From: Pseudoduganella flava
GTDB lineage: Bacteria; Pseudomonadota; Gammaproteobacteria; Burkholderiales; Burkholderiaceae_D
Assembly: GCF_007830495.1 (NCBI RefSeq)
Contig: NZ_VLKW01000003.1
Coordinates: 186,001-250,000, forward strand
Length of the DNA: 64,000 nt
Reading direction: 5' to 3'
This document shows positions 42,801 through 49,594 of this stretch, one piece after another. A program made the translations under genes and the position numbers. Under the pieces are notes generated by a model, which did not search any database, was not told the origin of the DNA, and saw only the letters and a list, made by a program, of their open reading frames with translations. How positions within the stretch are numbered: position 1 is the stretch's first letter; each line of letters begins with the position of its first letter.

Positions 42801-45543
42801 CGGCCTGGATCAGGCCACCGCTGTTGTCCAGCGTATCGGTTGCCAATGCGATGTTGCCTGCGCCGCCGGCGGCCGTGGCGATCGTTCCGCCGGCGTTGTC
42901 CATCGTCCTGGCAGCGATCGCCGCGTCGCGCTGCGCCAGCATGGTGCCACGGTTCGTCACGGCGGCCGTTGCGGCATCCACCACCAGCGTGCTGCCGGCG
43001 GCGATGCGACCGCCGTTGTCCAGCGCGCCGCCGATCGTCATCGTCATGCCCTCACCGGACACGATGCGACCGGCCGTTGCATTGTCCACCGCGCGGGCGT
43101 TGACGGCCACGCTGCCGTTGCCGCCGACGAGGCCCGCGTTGCCGATCGTGTCGGCCTGCACGTGCATGGCGCCCGTGCCGGCATTGGCGATGCGCCCGCT
43201 GCCGTTTTCGATGGCCGCTGCCGTGACGTCCAGCGTGCCCGTACCGTCCAGCGTCTCGACGGCGCCGGCATCGTTGCGCAGCGTGCCGACCGTGCGCAGC
43301 GACAGGCTGCCGCCGGCCTGGATCACGCCCGTGTCGTTCGCGACGTTGCCCGCCGCGGCAATCGCCGCGTTCGTGCCGGCGGCAATGCGCCCGCTCGCGT
43401 TGTGGATCGCGCCGCCGTCGAGCGCCAACGCGCCGCCGGCCGAGATCGCGCCGTGGCCGTTATCCAGGTCGCCCGTGTGCAGCGTCGCGTTGCCGCCGAT
43501 CGTCCACTTGCCTTCCACGGCGCTGGTGGCGCCGCTGTCCAGGCGCAGGTCGCCCGTCACGTTCACCGTGCTGCCGGTGCCGGCGATCGCACCGGCGCGC
43601 AGCGTCAGTCCGGCACCCACGTCGAGCGTGCCCTGCTGCTGGGCCAGTGTGCCGCCCACGGTGACGCTGGCGGTGCCGGTCCCCGTCTGCCGCACGATGC
43701 CGCCGGCGTTGTCGAAGCCTTGCGCCACGTCCGCGTGCAGCATTCCCGCCTGCACCAGGCCGGCCGCGTTGGTCACCGCGTCGACGGTAGCGGCCAGCGT
43801 GCCGCCCACCAGCAACTTGCCGCCATCGTTGGCCAGGCGTGCGCCGCGCACCTGGGCGTCACCCAGCACGTCCAGCTTGCCCTGGCGGTTATCGAGCGTG
43901 CCGTCGATCGCCAGCGCGCGCAGCGTCGCGCTGCCGCTGGTGTTGGCGAAGCTGCCGGTATGGAGGCTGACGCCGCCGGTGGACGTGATCGTGCCGGCGG
44001 CGTTGTCGATGCGCTGCGCGGCGAGCGTGCCGTCCGCCAGCACTGGCGCCGGCGTGGTCGCCTGGTCGGTCGGCGCCGTGGTTGCCGTGCCGTCCGTGAC
44101 AGGCGTCGCATTGGTGCCCGTGCCGGTAGTGCCGGTCGATGCGGTGGTGCCGTCAGTGGGGCCATTCGTTGCGGTGGAGCCGGTGGACGTGGCAGGCACG
44201 GGAGCGGGTGCCGCCAGGCCCAGCGTGCCGCCGGCATTCAGTACTTCCGCCGCGTCGACCGCCAGGATCGAGGCGCCCGTCTGCGCGATCGTGCCCTGTG
44301 CGTTCAGCACGGCGCCGCCGGCCGTCAGCGCGATGCGTTGCGCCTCGATCGTGCCGCCGCGGTTATCCGCATCGCCCTGCAGACCCAGCACGGCGGCCCC
44401 GCCGCTCGTGAGCTTGCCCGTGTTGACAAGGCTTGCCGCAGTCACGGCCAGATCGCCGCCGGCCTGCGCCTTGCCGTGGTTGTCGAACGCGCCGGCCGTC
44501 GCTTGCAATGCGCCGCTGGCCGCCAGGCTGCCGGCGTTTTCCAGCCGGCCGCTCGCCGTGACGACCAGGTCGCCGGCCCCGGCGCCGATCTCGCCCGCAT
44601 TGCGCACGCCGACACCGGCCTCGGTGCCGACGAGCCAGATGCGGTTGGCGTACATGCCGCCCAGCCGCGCGACGTCGATCGCATAGCTGGGAACGTCCGC
44701 CGCGCCCTGGTGCGCTTGCGCCACTTGCGCGGTCTCCTGCTCGTCGACGTCGTTGACGCCGGTGATCACGTTCAGCCGCTGTGCCCACAGGCTGGCGTTG
44801 ACCTGCACCGAGCGGGCGATCAGCGCCGTGTAGTCGGTGCTGCTGGCATCGAGGCCGGCACCGTCGACGACTATCTGGCCGCGCTGCACGGCATAGCCCT
44901 TCAGCGCGCCGTCCACCATGATCGGGCTGCCGGTCGTCAGCGTGGCGCGGCTGACGTTGATGAAGCCCCCGCCGTCGACGGCGATGCCGGCCGGGTTCGC
45001 GATGATCGTCTCAGCGCGCTGGCCGGCCACTTCGATATAGCCTTGCAGCCGGCTGGGATTGCTGGAGTTGACTTCGTTCAGGATCACGCGCGCCGTGCCG
45101 TCCGTCATCCACGGGTTCGCTTGCACCCAGCCGCCCAGCTGCGTCTGCACATTCGTGCGCGAGTTGTTCAGGATCGCACCAGTCTTCGGCACGTCGAACT
45201 GCGAGTACACGTTGCGCGACACGCCGGCAGCGCTGGGCGTCTGCACGTTCACCTGCAGCACGCCGTTCGCCGCGTTCAGCACCGTGGCACGCTGCTGGCC
45301 CGGTGCCTTCGGGTCGGCGATGATCTGCGCCGCCGCCAGCGGCACCAGGGCCAGCGAGCCGAAAGCGGCCCCCAACAGCAGCACCAGCCGATGCAGTGCC
45401 GGGTGCGACCACGACGATGGCGCAACGCCATCCAATGCGCCGCTCTGGCCCGGGCCCTTGCCCTGGCTGCGCGCGGTTTCCTGGACCGCCATGCAGATGC
45501 CGCGGGCTTTGTTGAAGACGAGACGGTAGCGAAGTTTGTTCAT
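30808..45543 (-). CDS. cdiA: CdiA giant contact-dependent inhibition effector (FHA family)
   Basis: About 4,911 residues. In order: an extended signal peptide (ESPR) starting MNKLRYRLVFNKARG; a TPS secretion domain (~70-190) with ILNEVNSSNPSRLQGY and ANPAGI; a Thr/Pro-rich linker (~443-503); about ten super-repeats of ~190 residues (~750-2550); a Gly/Ala/Ser-rich insert (~3158-3301); FHA-2 repeats (~3450-4200); a pretoxin region; a degenerate VENN (DTNN, ~4600); then a ~310-residue C-terminus. The last ~145 residues resemble bacterial EndoU nucleases: KILYG, IGAHS, TLFPESWSPAKI, and VTAGYPCG at the end. The usual first catalytic His of KHIL is Lys here, so activity should be checked. CdiB exports it. 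The 3' part is lower in GC. Confidence 0.92.
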   Translation of the reverse strand: MNKLRYRLVFNKARGICMAVQETARSQGKGPGQSGALDGVAPSSWSHPALHRLVLLLGAAFGSLALVPLAAAQIIADPKAPGQQRATVLNAANGVLQVNVQTPSAAGVSRNVYSQFDVPKTGAILNNSRTNVQTQLGGWVQANPWMTDGTARVILNEVNSSNPSRLQGYIEVAGQRAETIIANPAGIAVDGGGFINVSRATLTTGSPIMVDGALKGYAVQRGQIVVDGAGLDASSTDYTALIARSVQVNASLWAQRLNVITGVNDVDEQETAQVAQAHQGAADVPSYAIDVARLGGMYANRIWLVGTEAGVGVRNAGEIGAGAGDLVVTASGRLENAGSLAASGALQATAGAFDNHGKAQAGGDLAVTAASLVNTGKLTSGGAAVLGLQGDADNRGGTIEAQRIALTAGGAVLNAQGTIAQTGASILAVDAAEVLNAGGTLGLAAPAPVPATSTGSTATNGPTDGTTASTGTTGTGTNATPVTDGTATTAPTDQATTPAPVLADGTLAAQRIDNAAGTITSTGGVSLHTGSFANTSGSATLRALAIDGTLDNRQGKLDVLGDAQVRGARLANDGGKLLVGGTLAATVDAVTNAAGLVQAGMLHADVAQGFDNAGGIVRQTGTGTASVTVGGTLAQQQGTLDVGAGLTLRAGAIAGTGSTVNVTGDLRLDSGATSAVEGKWTIGGNATLHTGDLDNGHGAISAGGALALDGGAIHNASGRIAAGTNAAIAAAGNVANDTGVIQAGGSLSLRTVGTLRNDAGAVETLDGTGTLDVTAAAIENGSGRIANAGTGAMHVQADTIGNAGLVGGNGSVAVNARAVDNATAGRIVSGEGMTMTIGGALDNGGRIAAGSTLVVDAATAAVTNRGTMLAQRDAAIAARTMDNAGGTIATAAGGAGNIALATDTLDNSGGLIQADAAGRITVRDTVDNADGAIRTGADLKLNAGGRIGNEHGAIAAGTELALAGRTIVNEAGTITAAGMGQSIVAARDSILNSGTIAGNGALAVHADALENAGNGNINALEHLDLGVRTRLTNDGSIASAGTLAFDEAGAALRNRGTIATRGDAAINIDTVDNDGGRINVLAGGLQMTANDMRNRAGQVMASGDATLTVHGNVDNAAGIVQAGGALGLRADGALNNTSGVVEAIGAASTLRVDAASIDNTAGRIANTGNGASSVRATGTITNSGVIAGNGTLDVAAATLANSGTVASQGALGLAVHDTLTNTGAISSASTLHMNEPGAAITNRGAIVAAGTLEVTAKTIDNGAGTIATARDSHADVLLSAQNISNQGGAIMADRNAAFLVKDGVDNRTGLLQAREALALTAGGTVDNGAGTVETLAPASTLAVTAGSVLNEAGQIVNAGTGDTAVRAHDSVVNSGRIAGNGALALEAQTAVNQAAGTIAAGTGLALQVHGSLDNLGTISSRAALVMDEAAAALTNRGTIVAGGGADVRAGAIDNDGGTIAAARDSGTSIALRGDSLSNRGGTIVAENGMTVAMTGALDNTHGLIQGVNALRATAGGTLTNDGGNIEATGSQATLAVQAGALSNDAAGRIVNVGQGAASVTSSSSFVNGGTVAGNGTLDVAAQALVNKAGATIASAGAMTATIGASMDNAGTVNAGGTLALAAQEAQVRNNGLVVAGGALTMHSAAFDNDGGRFATAQGSNAGIAIDAASISNRAGTILSALDAHVTSAGQFDNTQGTLQAAGSLALDAAGTMRNDAGVVEALANAGTLAVHAGALDNGAGRIVNVGSGATAVNVDGTLTSRGLIAGNGQVDMAAADIDNQAGGTIAAGGVLALAASHSLANAGGISSHGTLTVDAAAAAVRNSGQIVSGADATLDTGTFDNSGGQLVTVQGSGGDVTLRSGDIANVGGTIVADGAATIAASGALDSRQGTIRSADALALSAAGALGNQNGAIETAAGPLTVAAQSIDNTAGRLVNAGTGSTRVQAATSIVNSGTLAGNGMLDVQAATLRNDAGGTVAAGAAMDLRVTDAFTNAGTVSAAGTLTLDQAGTRIANSGRIAAGDDILLRGASIANDGGQIAALGTGDVTLDSGSTLSNRAGAIAASGDATLTAHGAFDNSQGQVQTPGRLAVSADGALTNTGGALEAIGAGSMLAVQAQSITSSGRIVNAGTGTTTVTGATSIVNSGTLAGNGAVDITAATLQNKAGGTLSAGGPLELAVRQQLDNQGTISSGATLRFQQAGAAFNNAGRIGTGGAIDITAASINNNGGQLYTVTNSAAAIALDAGSLSNQGGTIAADGRLTADIGGAIGNGGGTLHGGRDVVVDAGGTLTNGSGTIESGAGTLDVTAQGITSSGRIVNAGTGTTTIDSRGAIVNSGTIAGNGDVTVHAQTLQNQGPGQLASARDLLLDVNQQLANTGAISSGGTLTFDEAGASFTNGGQVAAGGKATFTAASFNNDGGRISTVKGSGSDIVVTAPGMSNRGGAILADGNATFTLNGAADNRQGTLQAGRDLALTAAGAVTNDAGTIETLGALATLTVDGATIDNGSGRISNAGTGATKVVSKDAIVNNGTIAAMGDLLLSGRTLQNGAAGTIASGRNMDLAITQQLTNQGKVNSNGTLTFNQAGATFTNSGQIVAAGNALITAQQVNNDGGKLGTAAGSGADLALTSQQLSNQGGRVATDRDLTVSTHTVAGMGELFGGRDLALTMDGDYVQANGTQQFHSNRDLSLTVTGNITNTSTFEAARNLTLSGQQFTNQAGATIEAQGVTLKAAGNLANAGEINGATQLDISAANVTNTSGIVGGNVTVTTGNLDNTGAQALVGATGAMTLNVAGTLNNTGGATLYSSGDMAISGGNGAASGLVNNNSSTIEAGGNLSLAAGTLNNVRENVQIVKVQTVDETRQMALPSWYHQGDNHSYFDANSSNYQPHEVYFVNPNDILEEKQYVTPDGYLIYRAVIRTHANDSAFLVGGSSLYSSYGTRQRLTTQDGTRVIYYRDRGEMANPDQGGPSSNAYAYTDQVTSWNSTLTFSNQYGSCSANCIRLVTQPDYTDPTSTIIRDFVKALAPAAGKLEVSRVAHHTVVEDRIAPGSGAVAQILSGDGMHLTVNNVIDNRYGDIKARGALTIDGGAAISNTGATLYATHTFDGTWKTGAGDVTAYTHPSISVEIGSAAGVIEGGQGVSITGRSFANINVTAGSVGNIRESVTVIGSGASGASSAGAHASASGSTGGAAGGSISGSGSANHGGLAGMIQAMAAGAQLSAAGQAGASGIGNGMQAGGTAGGSGYGNGAGVAGDAAASGVANGAAAGGAVSASGAVNAGRMGAQVAAGANGTLLGDVGTNAGPSVRQAALGVQGAAIGNVRQVSASGLFIRNPNANGNYVFEARPQFANQGQWTSSDYLLNQLALDPATTQKRLGDGFYEQRLVREQLSELTGRTMQSGASDDSVYKQLLTNAVSAAQEFNLRPGVALSADQVSRLTSDIVWMESETVQLPDGTTETVLVPKVYLAHVGDKALQPSGALVTGAGVSITTTESIVNSGGMIDGGNGRTVLVAGQDIVNRGGTIAGGDVELHATRDVKNETLAVTQNYGSSNTSGSYTTLSNLGTITATGALTIGAKGDFTDLAGKITAGSATIGANGNVSFDAIKLGSTYQSQVSGYTENDSTITHQLSQLSTGGDLTLTALGNLNLTGTQVSVGTSGKGAAVLGAGGAVNIAAVTNEVNTSVMNDPSSKQYDKQVHSNETVVGAGVAAAGDLTVQAGVKGNADLNVTASVLAGGGSVLLKASNDVNIASATESHLSDTAIHRESSSAIKKSSSSATDYSASTLAVGSSISGNNVTVSADNDIAIGGSSLRAQEALMLGAKRDLIVTTATSTGSEKHTSEEKKSGFSLGSDGAIGYSKGQQKQNSSGDTVTQVGSVLNGGTVTTTSGRDTLIKGSTVVADGDVAIAAGRDLAIVSAENTSSEESASSSKKSGSIGTFFQPAIGSVKTTQDGTRDQVTQVGSQVASLGGNVTLDAGNKYTQTSSAVNAAGDIGIVAKDVLINAAMDSGTSTDHNTFSKTAIGGSVSIPVVEAVKGVKSAIDAGKDAGDSRMKALAAMNAAKGAMDAVNSGQELMSGDITGIKVSVSLGSTKSESNTEQRQQSAVGSTVTADGNVSIVATGGGADSNLTAIGAEIKAGQEVALAADNDVNLLAAENMSSQHSKNSSSGKSVGIGLAIGGQQDGFTLDIGVSKGRGKADGEDVTYTNTHVNGNSVTVSSGADTTLKGGVITANTVKADVGGDLNIESLQDKSTYDSKQVNAGVNVSLCIPPFCYGVSTVGGNFSKAKVDGDYLSVVEQSGIRAGDGGFQLTVGGNTDLKGGVISSSQTAVDQGINSLTTGSLTFSDLVNKDTFNASGFAMSGTVAGLLGEQSQPGTQGSEDESEPDTSPSATAGFGHAKGNQQSLTQSAISGGTITIKDPAKQSQTGTDVEAALAGLNRAVTTENSAEQAGALKQAWDGAQLQSDVQNQIQITQTFSKEAPKAIAKYADDRIKELNKTLETEADPAKQLELKAEIAKWDEGGAYRVALHTVSGGLSGGLGGALGAGAVASSADLLDELQTRTWLSLVQQGVSPETASMMSQGVAELTSLAVGAAAGGYAGAGTALTTDTNNRQLTFSAFNRLRAGCKESRSAECATINRMAGVRSSMPMSDPALVEGKVVLNYDGEGKIVSYVVLAKDNQPSMIMEPLEYAAFRNAPKGIQALSVLSPQYSLDFASSGLYAVAGADGRAWDQFVAGITSFDYARDLALGALSTAVSLPRAVPGTTVMPGSGNPVPITVISPEIETKILYGQQQVKNGKPNSTLIGAHSGEIDNAHPAYAVEVLAEYPDGTSSVKIVTQFADGTLSKIKTSTLFPESWSPAKIIDSVQQAGSTKALATRASDGASLYQATIGGVKVEVIKVGNKVTAGYPCGKACTDPAKF
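37900..43300 (-). repeat. tandem super-repeat array in cdiA, period ~570-585 bases
   Basis: The stretch encoding GRI(V/A)N.G.G recurs near 38030, 38605, 39180, 39750, 40325, 40905, 41490, 42060, a degenerate copy near 42620, and 43195. Each unit of 190-194 codons repeats the order: that motif, NSG.(I/L)AGNG, a GTI(A/S) pair, (A/S).(G/S)TL..(D/N), NRG.I or N.G.I, and NDGG. The neighbours differ in sequence but keep length, giving a regular register over about 5.4 kb. Confidence 0.8.
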
Positions 45544-45548
45544 GGCGA

Positions 45549-47243
45549 TCAGTATTCGTAATTCAGGGTGAATCCGGTGGCGACAGCGGCGGTGCGGAAT
45601 GCCGCGGGTTTGTGGACGGGTTTGCCGGCGAAGACATCGACCTGCAGCCCTTTCAGCTGGCCGCGCCAGCCGACGGCCGCGCCGGTGAGGCGGGTGCCCA
45701 GCAGTGCCGGGGCACTGGGGCCGGCGACGACGCCGTGGTCGAGTGCCGCGTACAGTTGCTGCTGCGTGCCCGGCACGGTCCACACCAGGTCGTTGCGCAG
45801 CAGCCAGCCCCGTTCGGCGATCAGGCTGGCCTCACCGTCGTAACCGCGCACCGTGTAGCGCCCGCCGATGGAGAAGCGGTCCTGCGGCACCAGTGGCGTG
45901 CGGTTCCATTGGCCGCGCCAGGCCAGCTGGTACGTCAGCGCCTGGGTCAACGGCCAGTTCGCGTTGACGTCCCCACTCAGCACGCGCGGGCGCGACGTGC
46001 CTTCGCCATACGGTTCCTCCGGTGCGGGTAGCGTGCCGAATGCCGACGTGCCCATCTTCCACGCCAGGCTGGCATCGACGGTGGCACTGCCGATGAATTC
46101 CTTGTGCGCGACGCCGAACGTGAAGCCGCCCATGCGGCGGCGCTGCACTTCCACTTCCGTGTCGTCGATGAAGTTGCGGCTGCGGCGCTGCCACGCGCGG
46201 ACCGACAGCGTGGTCTTGCGCACCGCATCGCGATAGACGAGCCGTGCCAGCTTTACTTCCGTGTTCGTGCTGGTGCCGCTGTACAGGTAGTCCTGGTTCG
46301 CGCCGGCCACCGTCTGGTGATAGCGGTAGTCGTTGAACTGCAGCGTCAGCAGCCACCAGCCGTACGGCACCGAGTAATGCAGCGCGCTGCCGCCGGTGCC
46401 GTAGTTGCCGCCCGGGCTGTCGCCCGGCACGTGATGGTTCAGCGTGACGTAGAACAGGTCGTGCAGGCCCGTCGGGTTATCGACGGACAGCGTGGCGCCG
46501 CCCTGGTAGGTGCCGGTGGAATGGCTGCCGCTGTCGTCCAGCGACATCGACAGCCGCCACGCGCGTCCGCCCTGCCACTTGATCACGAGATCGCTGTCGC
46601 CGGGCTGCTCGCCGGGCACGACCTGGATGTCGGCATCTGCTCCGGGCACGCGCTTGAAGTTCTCCAGGCCCTGTTCGATCGCCCGCAGGTTCAAGAGCTC
46701 GCCGGGCCGGGCCGGCAGCGCGCTGGCGTAATGTCCATCCTGGCCCGGCTCGGCGAACCGGATCGCGCGGATGCGGCCCGGCACCAGCGTCAGGCGCAGG
46801 GTGCCGCCCTGTAGGTCTTGTGCGGCGGCGAGCACGCGCGTGGTGACATAGCCCTTGGCGATCAGCGCATTCTGGATCGCGCCCACCATCACGTTGATGC
46901 CGGTGCTGCCCAGGCAGCGGCCCAGGCCTGGCCGGGCCGCGTCCAGCGCCCAGCGGAAGCCGTCCGCCGCGTCGCCATCGAGCGTGACGTCGCGGATCAC
47001 GAAGCACGGCGCCTCGCGTTCGGGATAGGTGCCGGGTGCGCTTGGCGGCGCCTGCAGGCGCACGTCAGGCTGCGCGTCGGCTTCGAGCTTGCGCCGTGCT
47101 TCCTCGCGCTGCTGCTGGCGCTGCAATTGCTGATCGGCGACACCGGGCGCGACCTGCGCGCACGCGGGTGAGAACAATGCGCTGCCCAGCATGGCGAATG
47201 CCAGCGGCGGCGCGAGACGGGACGGGAGGAAGGTGGAGACCAT
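45549..47243 (-). CDS. cdiB: CdiB two-partner secretion outer membrane transporter (Omp85/TpsB)
   Basis: 564 residues from the ATG at 47243. A signal peptide ends near residue 30, followed by a Gln/Arg-rich helix (QQLQRQQQREEARRK) as in FhaC-type plugs. Two POTRA domains lie at ~75-230 (CFVIRDVTL at the first). The C-terminal half is a 16-strand barrel with the conserved VRGYDG loop motif (strand region TVRGYDGEASL), and the chain ends in an aromatic residue (NYEY). It exports and anchors CdiA. The stop is five bases before the cdiA start, so the genes are one operon. A GTG four codons upstream is possible. Confidence 0.92.
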   Translation of the reverse strand: MVSTFLPSRLAPPLAFAMLGSALFSPACAQVAPGVADQQLQRQQQREEARRKLEADAQPDVRLQAPPSAPGTYPEREAPCFVIRDVTLDGDAADGFRWALDAARPGLGRCLGSTGINVMVGAIQNALIAKGYVTTRVLAAAQDLQGGTLRLTLVPGRIRAIRFAEPGQDGHYASALPARPGELLNLRAIEQGLENFKRVPGADADIQVVPGEQPGDSDLVIKWQGGRAWRLSMSLDDSGSHSTGTYQGGATLSVDNPTGLHDLFYVTLNHHVPGDSPGGNYGTGGSALHYSVPYGWWLLTLQFNDYRYHQTVAGANQDYLYSGTSTNTEVKLARLVYRDAVRKTTLSVRAWQRRSRNFIDDTEVEVQRRRMGGFTFGVAHKEFIGSATVDASLAWKMGTSAFGTLPAPEEPYGEGTSRPRVLSGDVNANWPLTQALTYQLAWRGQWNRTPLVPQDRFSIGGRYTVRGYDGEASLIAERGWLLRNDLVWTVPGTQQQLYAALDHGVVAGPSAPALLGTRLTGAAVGWRGQLKGLQVDVFAGKPVHKPAAFRTAAVATGFTLNYEY

Positions 47244-47274
47244 ATGTTGACGCACAGAAATACTTCAGCAATGG

Positions 47275-47304
47275 AGTATAGCTTTATCGTTTCCGCATGG
47301 AAAC
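47275..47304 (-). promoter_or_regulatory. candidate cdiBAI promoter with overlapping palindrome
   Basis: Read on the minus strand, TATACT (47280-47275) lies 17 bases after TTTCCA (47303-47298). A perfect inverted repeat GTTTCC-GCAT-GGAAAC (47289-47304) covers the -35 and half the spacer. The region is the most AT-rich in this part of the window. The arrangement would suit a repressor that blocks -35 recognition. Confidence 0.5.
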
Positions 47305-47411
47305 TAAAATGATTGATTTTATATATTCAGATTAAGAAAATTGTTGCTTTTGTCGGATTATCCCAACATGAAGGCTGAAAATAGTGAGAATTGGTGAGAA
47401 TCGGCGGGGCT

Positions 47412-47448
47412 TAAAAAAAGCGGGGCCGGGAATTAATCCCGGCCCCGC
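47412..47448 (-). terminator. intrinsic terminator of the S9 peptidase gene
   Basis: On the minus strand an 11-base GC-rich stem (GCGGGGCCGGG at 47448-47438 against CCCGGCCCCGC at 47430-47420) with an AT-rich loop, followed by seven Ts. It separates the peptidase gene from the CDI operon. Confidence 0.9.
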
Positions 47449-47509
47449 GTATCGATAATATGTGAGATTTGGTGAGAATTAATCTTTTATCAGCTTTGAG
47501 AAACGGCCA

Positions 47510-49477
47510 TCATTTCAGGTTCGCCGCCAGGAACGCCTCCACCCGCTTGTAGAAATCGCGCCGGTCTTCCGCGCGGCGCAGCGTATGCCCTTCTTCCGGA
47601 TACACGACGTATTCCACGCCCGGGTTATGCTTCAATGCGCTGCGCAGCCGGCTCGCATGCACCATCGGCACCCGCACATCTTCCGCGCCGTGGGCAATCA
47701 GCACGGGCCGTGTCAGCTTCGCCGCCTGGGCCAGCGGCGATACTTCCCGCAGCGCCGCCGCTTCCGTTTCGGGGTCTCCCAGCAATGTCCGCATGCCGTA
47801 CTGCAGCGCCTCGCGCGACGCATCCGACTCGGCCACCGTGAAAACCAGGCCGATGTCGGACGGCCCGGCCAGGTCCACGGCGCAGCGGAAAATGGTCGGG
47901 TGGCGAATCAATCCCATCAGCGATGCATAGCCACCGTAGCTGCCGCCCATGATGGCGATGCGGCCGGGGTCGGCCCAACCTTGGCCGATTGCCCATTGCG
48001 CCGTGTCGGCCAGATCGTCCTGCATCGCCCGGCCCCACTGCTTCCAGCCCGCTTCGAAGTGGCGGTAGCCGAAGCCGGTACTGCCGCGAAATTCCGGCTG
48101 CAGCACCAGATAGCCGCGCGACGCCAGGAACTGGGCCTCCGCATCGAATTCCCACGAGCCGCCGCGCAGCCAGGGCCCGCCGTGCACCAGTACCACCGTG
48201 GGTAACGGCCCTTTCGCCTGGCCCGGCGGCATCGTCACGTAGACAGGAATCTGCATGCCGTCGCGCGCCTTGAAGCGCTGGAAGTCGCGCCGGCCCATCT
48301 GGGCGGCCACGATGTCCGGATGTTCGCTGCCCAAGCTGATGAGTTTGCCCGTGGATGGCGTATAGACCAGGTATTGCGTCGGCTGCCGGTCCGAGCTGGA
48401 CTCGACCAGCAGCGCGGCCGAGTTGCGGCAATCGTCGCCGCAGCGGATGCGGTTGACGAGGCCGGGCAGCAGCGTATCGACCTTCTGCTGCACGTCCTTC
48501 ATGGCCGCATCGAACCACACCGTGGTCTTCGCATCAGTCTCCAGGTGCAGGCCCAGCGTGCTCTTGGCAACGTAGTCGAGCGCCGCCTCGCCGCTGTAAT
48601 CGAAGCCATCCACAGCGACGAGCGGCTCGGCCGAGCGCTGGCGCTTCGCCAGGTCATACGCGAACAGCGCCGTGTGGCCCTTGTGCGTGGCCGTCACGTA
48701 CAGCGTGTTGCGGCTGTCGAAGAACGACGGCACGAAACCCGTGCTGCCGAGGCATGGGTCGTTCGCCAGTTCGCTCCACTTGGCGGCATCCTTGTCGCGG
48801 TACGACACGATGCAGCGGCCCTTGTCGACCGAGACCGCGATGCGGGGCGCCGAGTCGGCATCCACCAGCCACTCCTGCACCCGCGCGGGCATCGAGCCGG
48901 GCAACATGTCCGACAACTGCCGCGTGCGGGTATTGAGCCGGTACAGCCGCGACGATTCGGGCTGGTAGTCGACGTTATTCCACAGGTATTTCTGGACGAT
49001 GATGTCGTCCGAACCATCGTGCGTGGCGCCCCAGTAGCCGTAATCCGCTGTCAGGATGCGGCTTTGCAGGTGGCTGCCCGTCCTTTCCGCGCGGTGCCGC
49101 CAGTTCCCCGAGATCAGGTGGGTGACGTTATTGCCATCCCGGTCCGCCGCAAACTCCTCGTAATTGCCTTCGAATTCGACGCGCCGATCCTTGACGGTGA
49201 AGCCGACCCTGTTCTCGTTGATCCAGTGGATCGACGTGATCACGGCGTTTTCGCTGTCGGTGGAACCGGGCACCGTGTACTTGTCCAGGTCGCGCGTCTC
49301 GCGCACGACGACCATCTGCTTGCCGTCCGGGGCATTACGCAGGAAGGCCACGTAGTTCCCTTTCGGGGACAGCTGTACCTTGCTGATATTCGGTTCGTCG
49401 AAGAATGCCGCGACGGGCGGCGCGGCCATTGCCGGCGCCGCCGCGACCAGCAGGGATGCAAACAGCAAGTTATTCAT
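47510..49477 (-). CDS. S9 family prolyl oligopeptidase-like peptidase
   Basis: 655 residues from the ATG at 49477 with a signal peptide ending AMA. An N-terminal beta-propeller region (~30-390) is followed by the alpha/beta-hydrolase domain. The catalytic triad is readable: Ser in GGSYGGYAS, Asp in HGAEDVRVP and His in EEGHTL; VHGGPWLRGG forms the oxyanion side. It should cleave peptides (dipeptidyl- or acylaminoacyl-peptidase type) in the periplasm. Single gene with its own terminator. Upstream in-frame residues before 49477 do not fit a signal peptide. Confidence 0.85.
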   Translation of the reverse strand: MNNLLFASLLVAAAPAMAAPPVAAFFDEPNISKVQLSPKGNYVAFLRNAPDGKQMVVVRETRDLDKYTVPGSTDSENAVITSIHWINENRVGFTVKDRRVEFEGNYEEFAADRDGNNVTHLISGNWRHRAERTGSHLQSRILTADYGYWGATHDGSDDIIVQKYLWNNVDYQPESSRLYRLNTRTRQLSDMLPGSMPARVQEWLVDADSAPRIAVSVDKGRCIVSYRDKDAAKWSELANDPCLGSTGFVPSFFDSRNTLYVTATHKGHTALFAYDLAKRQRSAEPLVAVDGFDYSGEAALDYVAKSTLGLHLETDAKTTVWFDAAMKDVQQKVDTLLPGLVNRIRCGDDCRNSAALLVESSSDRQPTQYLVYTPSTGKLISLGSEHPDIVAAQMGRRDFQRFKARDGMQIPVYVTMPPGQAKGPLPTVVLVHGGPWLRGGSWEFDAEAQFLASRGYLVLQPEFRGSTGFGYRHFEAGWKQWGRAMQDDLADTAQWAIGQGWADPGRIAIMGGSYGGYASLMGLIRHPTIFRCAVDLAGPSDIGLVFTVAESDASREALQYGMRTLLGDPETEAAALREVSPLAQAAKLTRPVLIAHGAEDVRVPMVHASRLRSALKHNPGVEYVVYPEEGHTLRRAEDRRDFYKRVEAFLAANLK

Positions 49478-49594
49478 TTGAATTAACCGTTGTGAAAACC
49501 AACGATCATCTGGCAGGGCGCCGAATAATGTCAAATAAAAAAGAGCCTGCTGTTGTTGCAGATTAAATGAATCGCATCGATTATCGCGCCGCGC

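Noticed and set aside
31984..45561. A stop-free plus-strand open frame of about 4,500 codons antisense to cdiA
   Set aside because: It is a by-product of high GC and the repetitive codon use of cdiA. cdiA has an ESPR, TPS domain, motif repeats and a partner gene, while the antisense product is low-complexity with no domains.
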